Below are positions 63,527 to 64,000 of a DNA stretch of 64,000 bases, piece by piece. Below the pieces are notes generated by a model. The model saw only the letters and a list, made by a program, of their open reading frames with translations, was not told the DNA's origin and ran no database searches. The DNA comes from Oscillospiraceae bacterium (GTDB lineage: Bacteria; Bacillota; Clostridia; Oscillospirales; Oscillospiraceae). The stretch is from positions 248,001 to 312,000 of the forward strand of contig JAETQF010000001.1 of the NCBI GenBank assembly GCA_021770845.1, in the 5' to 3' direction. Both the position numbers and the translations under genes were made by a program. Numbering within the stretch: position 1 is the first letter of the stretch; every line of letters begins with the position of its first letter.

Positions 63527-64000
63527 TTATGCCGCCTCCCCGCCGTAGAAATCATGGTTGACCTGGGCGGCGTAGTGATTCTCCATCGTTACCGGAGCGT
63601 TGTACAGCACGGTCAGCAGGTACTGTTTCATGTTCCGCACCTGGGTGGTGTTCTCCCGGAGACAGTCGAACACGAAGCGAATGTGTTCGAAGTCCAGCTT
63701 CAGCAGCCGGGACTTCACCACCGTCTGGGGGAAGTCGTTCCCCGCCACCCGGAGGTTTTTCTTTTTGGAGCAGACCGCCTCCACCATCAGTTCCACCATC
63801 TCGTCCAACTGCCCAGCGTCATAGGGGCGCTCCCGCACGAAATCGTCATAGCCGATGTTCTCCCGGATCAGCTCCCGATATGCGTCCATCTCGCCCTGAC
63901 TCATCCCGCTGCTCCTGCTCCGCGTCCTTCCCTTCGTTTCAGATGGCTGGGCTTGCACGGGTACAGTAGTCGTGAAAGGGGCGGAAGGGAAAGGAAATGA
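63527..64000 (-). CDS. DUF6017-containing replication initiator protein, C-terminal part
   Basis: The frame is open to the window edge with no credible start inside: the ~28 residues before the GTG at 63958 (..PSAPFTTTVPV) also read through. The C-terminal 120 residues ('MDAYRELIRENIGYDDFVRE', 'LDEMVELMVEAVCSKKKNLR', 'VVKSRLLKLDFEHIRFVFDC', 'NMKQYLLTVLYNAPVTMENH') match the DUF6017 domain that ends the RepA-like initiators of Tn916/CTn-type conjugative elements. The N-terminal DNA-binding part lies outside the window. Confidence 0.85.
   Translation of the reverse strand, partial: SFPFPSAPFTTTVPVQAQPSETKGRTRSRSSGMSQGEMDAYRELIRENIGYDDFVRERPYDAGQLDEMVELMVEAVCSKKKNLRVAGNDFPQTVVKSRLLKLDFEHIRFVFDCLRENTTQVRNMKQYLLTVLYNAPVTMENHYAAQVNHDFYGGEAA

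Overview
This is a GC-rich chromosomal window from a Gram-positive anaerobe of the Clostridia, most likely an Oscillospiraceae gut commensal of the Flavonifractor / Lawsonibacter / Pseudoflavonifractor kind. I infer this from the gene orders (ylxM-ffh-rpsP-khpA-rimM-trmD; dnaX-ebfC downstream of a long Alu-bearing SRP RNA), the strong AGGAGG-type ribosome sites, the SLH-anchored surface proteins, the 2-hydroxyacyl-CoA dehydratase-type activases and a mucin-type M60 metallopeptidase. No species name can be read from the sequence.

Layout. 1-11.5 kb, mostly minus strand: the first codons of an ECF sigma factor, lysS and greA under a perfect consensus promoter, two GNAT acetyltransferases, and a four-gene operon built round a split acyl-CoA dehydratase activase. 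Next comes asparagine synthase, preceded by a 39-codon membrane peptide gene. 11.5-20 kb, plus strand: a polytopic membrane protein, exonuclease III, a small membrane protein, then a secreted M60 metallopeptidase carrying a dockerin-like module, followed directly by an SLH protein with a cohesin-like N-terminal domain. 20-25 kb, minus: SRP RNA, then dnaX, ebfC, a NUDIX hydrolase and an M3 oligopeptidase. 25-34.5 kb, plus: an esterase-esterase-ATP-grasp operon, a response regulator / ABC transporter / small peptide / histidine kinase module with a visible tandem operator, and a CtpE-like P-type ATPase. 34.5-39.6 kb, minus: the ylxM-ffh-rpsP-khpA-rimM-trmD-rsmA operon, in which TrmD is fused to an acetyltransferase. 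Both the RNA and the protein core of the signal recognition particle are therefore in this window.

After tRNA-Gln(CTG) at 39.8 kb the content turns accessory. There is a 5'-truncated TndX/TnpX-type recombinase, a metallophosphoesterase, four consecutive serine-recombinase genes (two complete; one apparently split in two, with the catalytic serine replaced by cysteine), two small proteins, a DinG-type helicase with a one-base frameshift, and an XRE regulator. At 49.7-50.6 kb an atypical response regulator lies beside five helically phased TGTCAG boxes, a TATAAT and a predicted structured RNA of about 140 nt. A 2970-residue SLH-anchored surface protein (Cys/His repeats, two beta-helices, a long MBG-type repeat tract) fills 50.7-59.6 kb. 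A GHKL kinase and a LytTR regulator face each other beyond it. The right edge (62.5-64 kb) looks like the start of a conjugative element (DUF1273/SLOG protein, XRE regulator, C-terminus of a DUF6017 replication initiator).

The most interesting signals are the dockerin-M60 / cohesin-SLH pair, which could be a minimal surface-docking system for a glycoprotein-degrading protease; the split recombinase cassette; the phased TGTCAG array with its candidate RNA; the small membrane-peptide genes; and the TrmD-GNAT fusion. No database search was possible. Family names rest on motifs read by eye.
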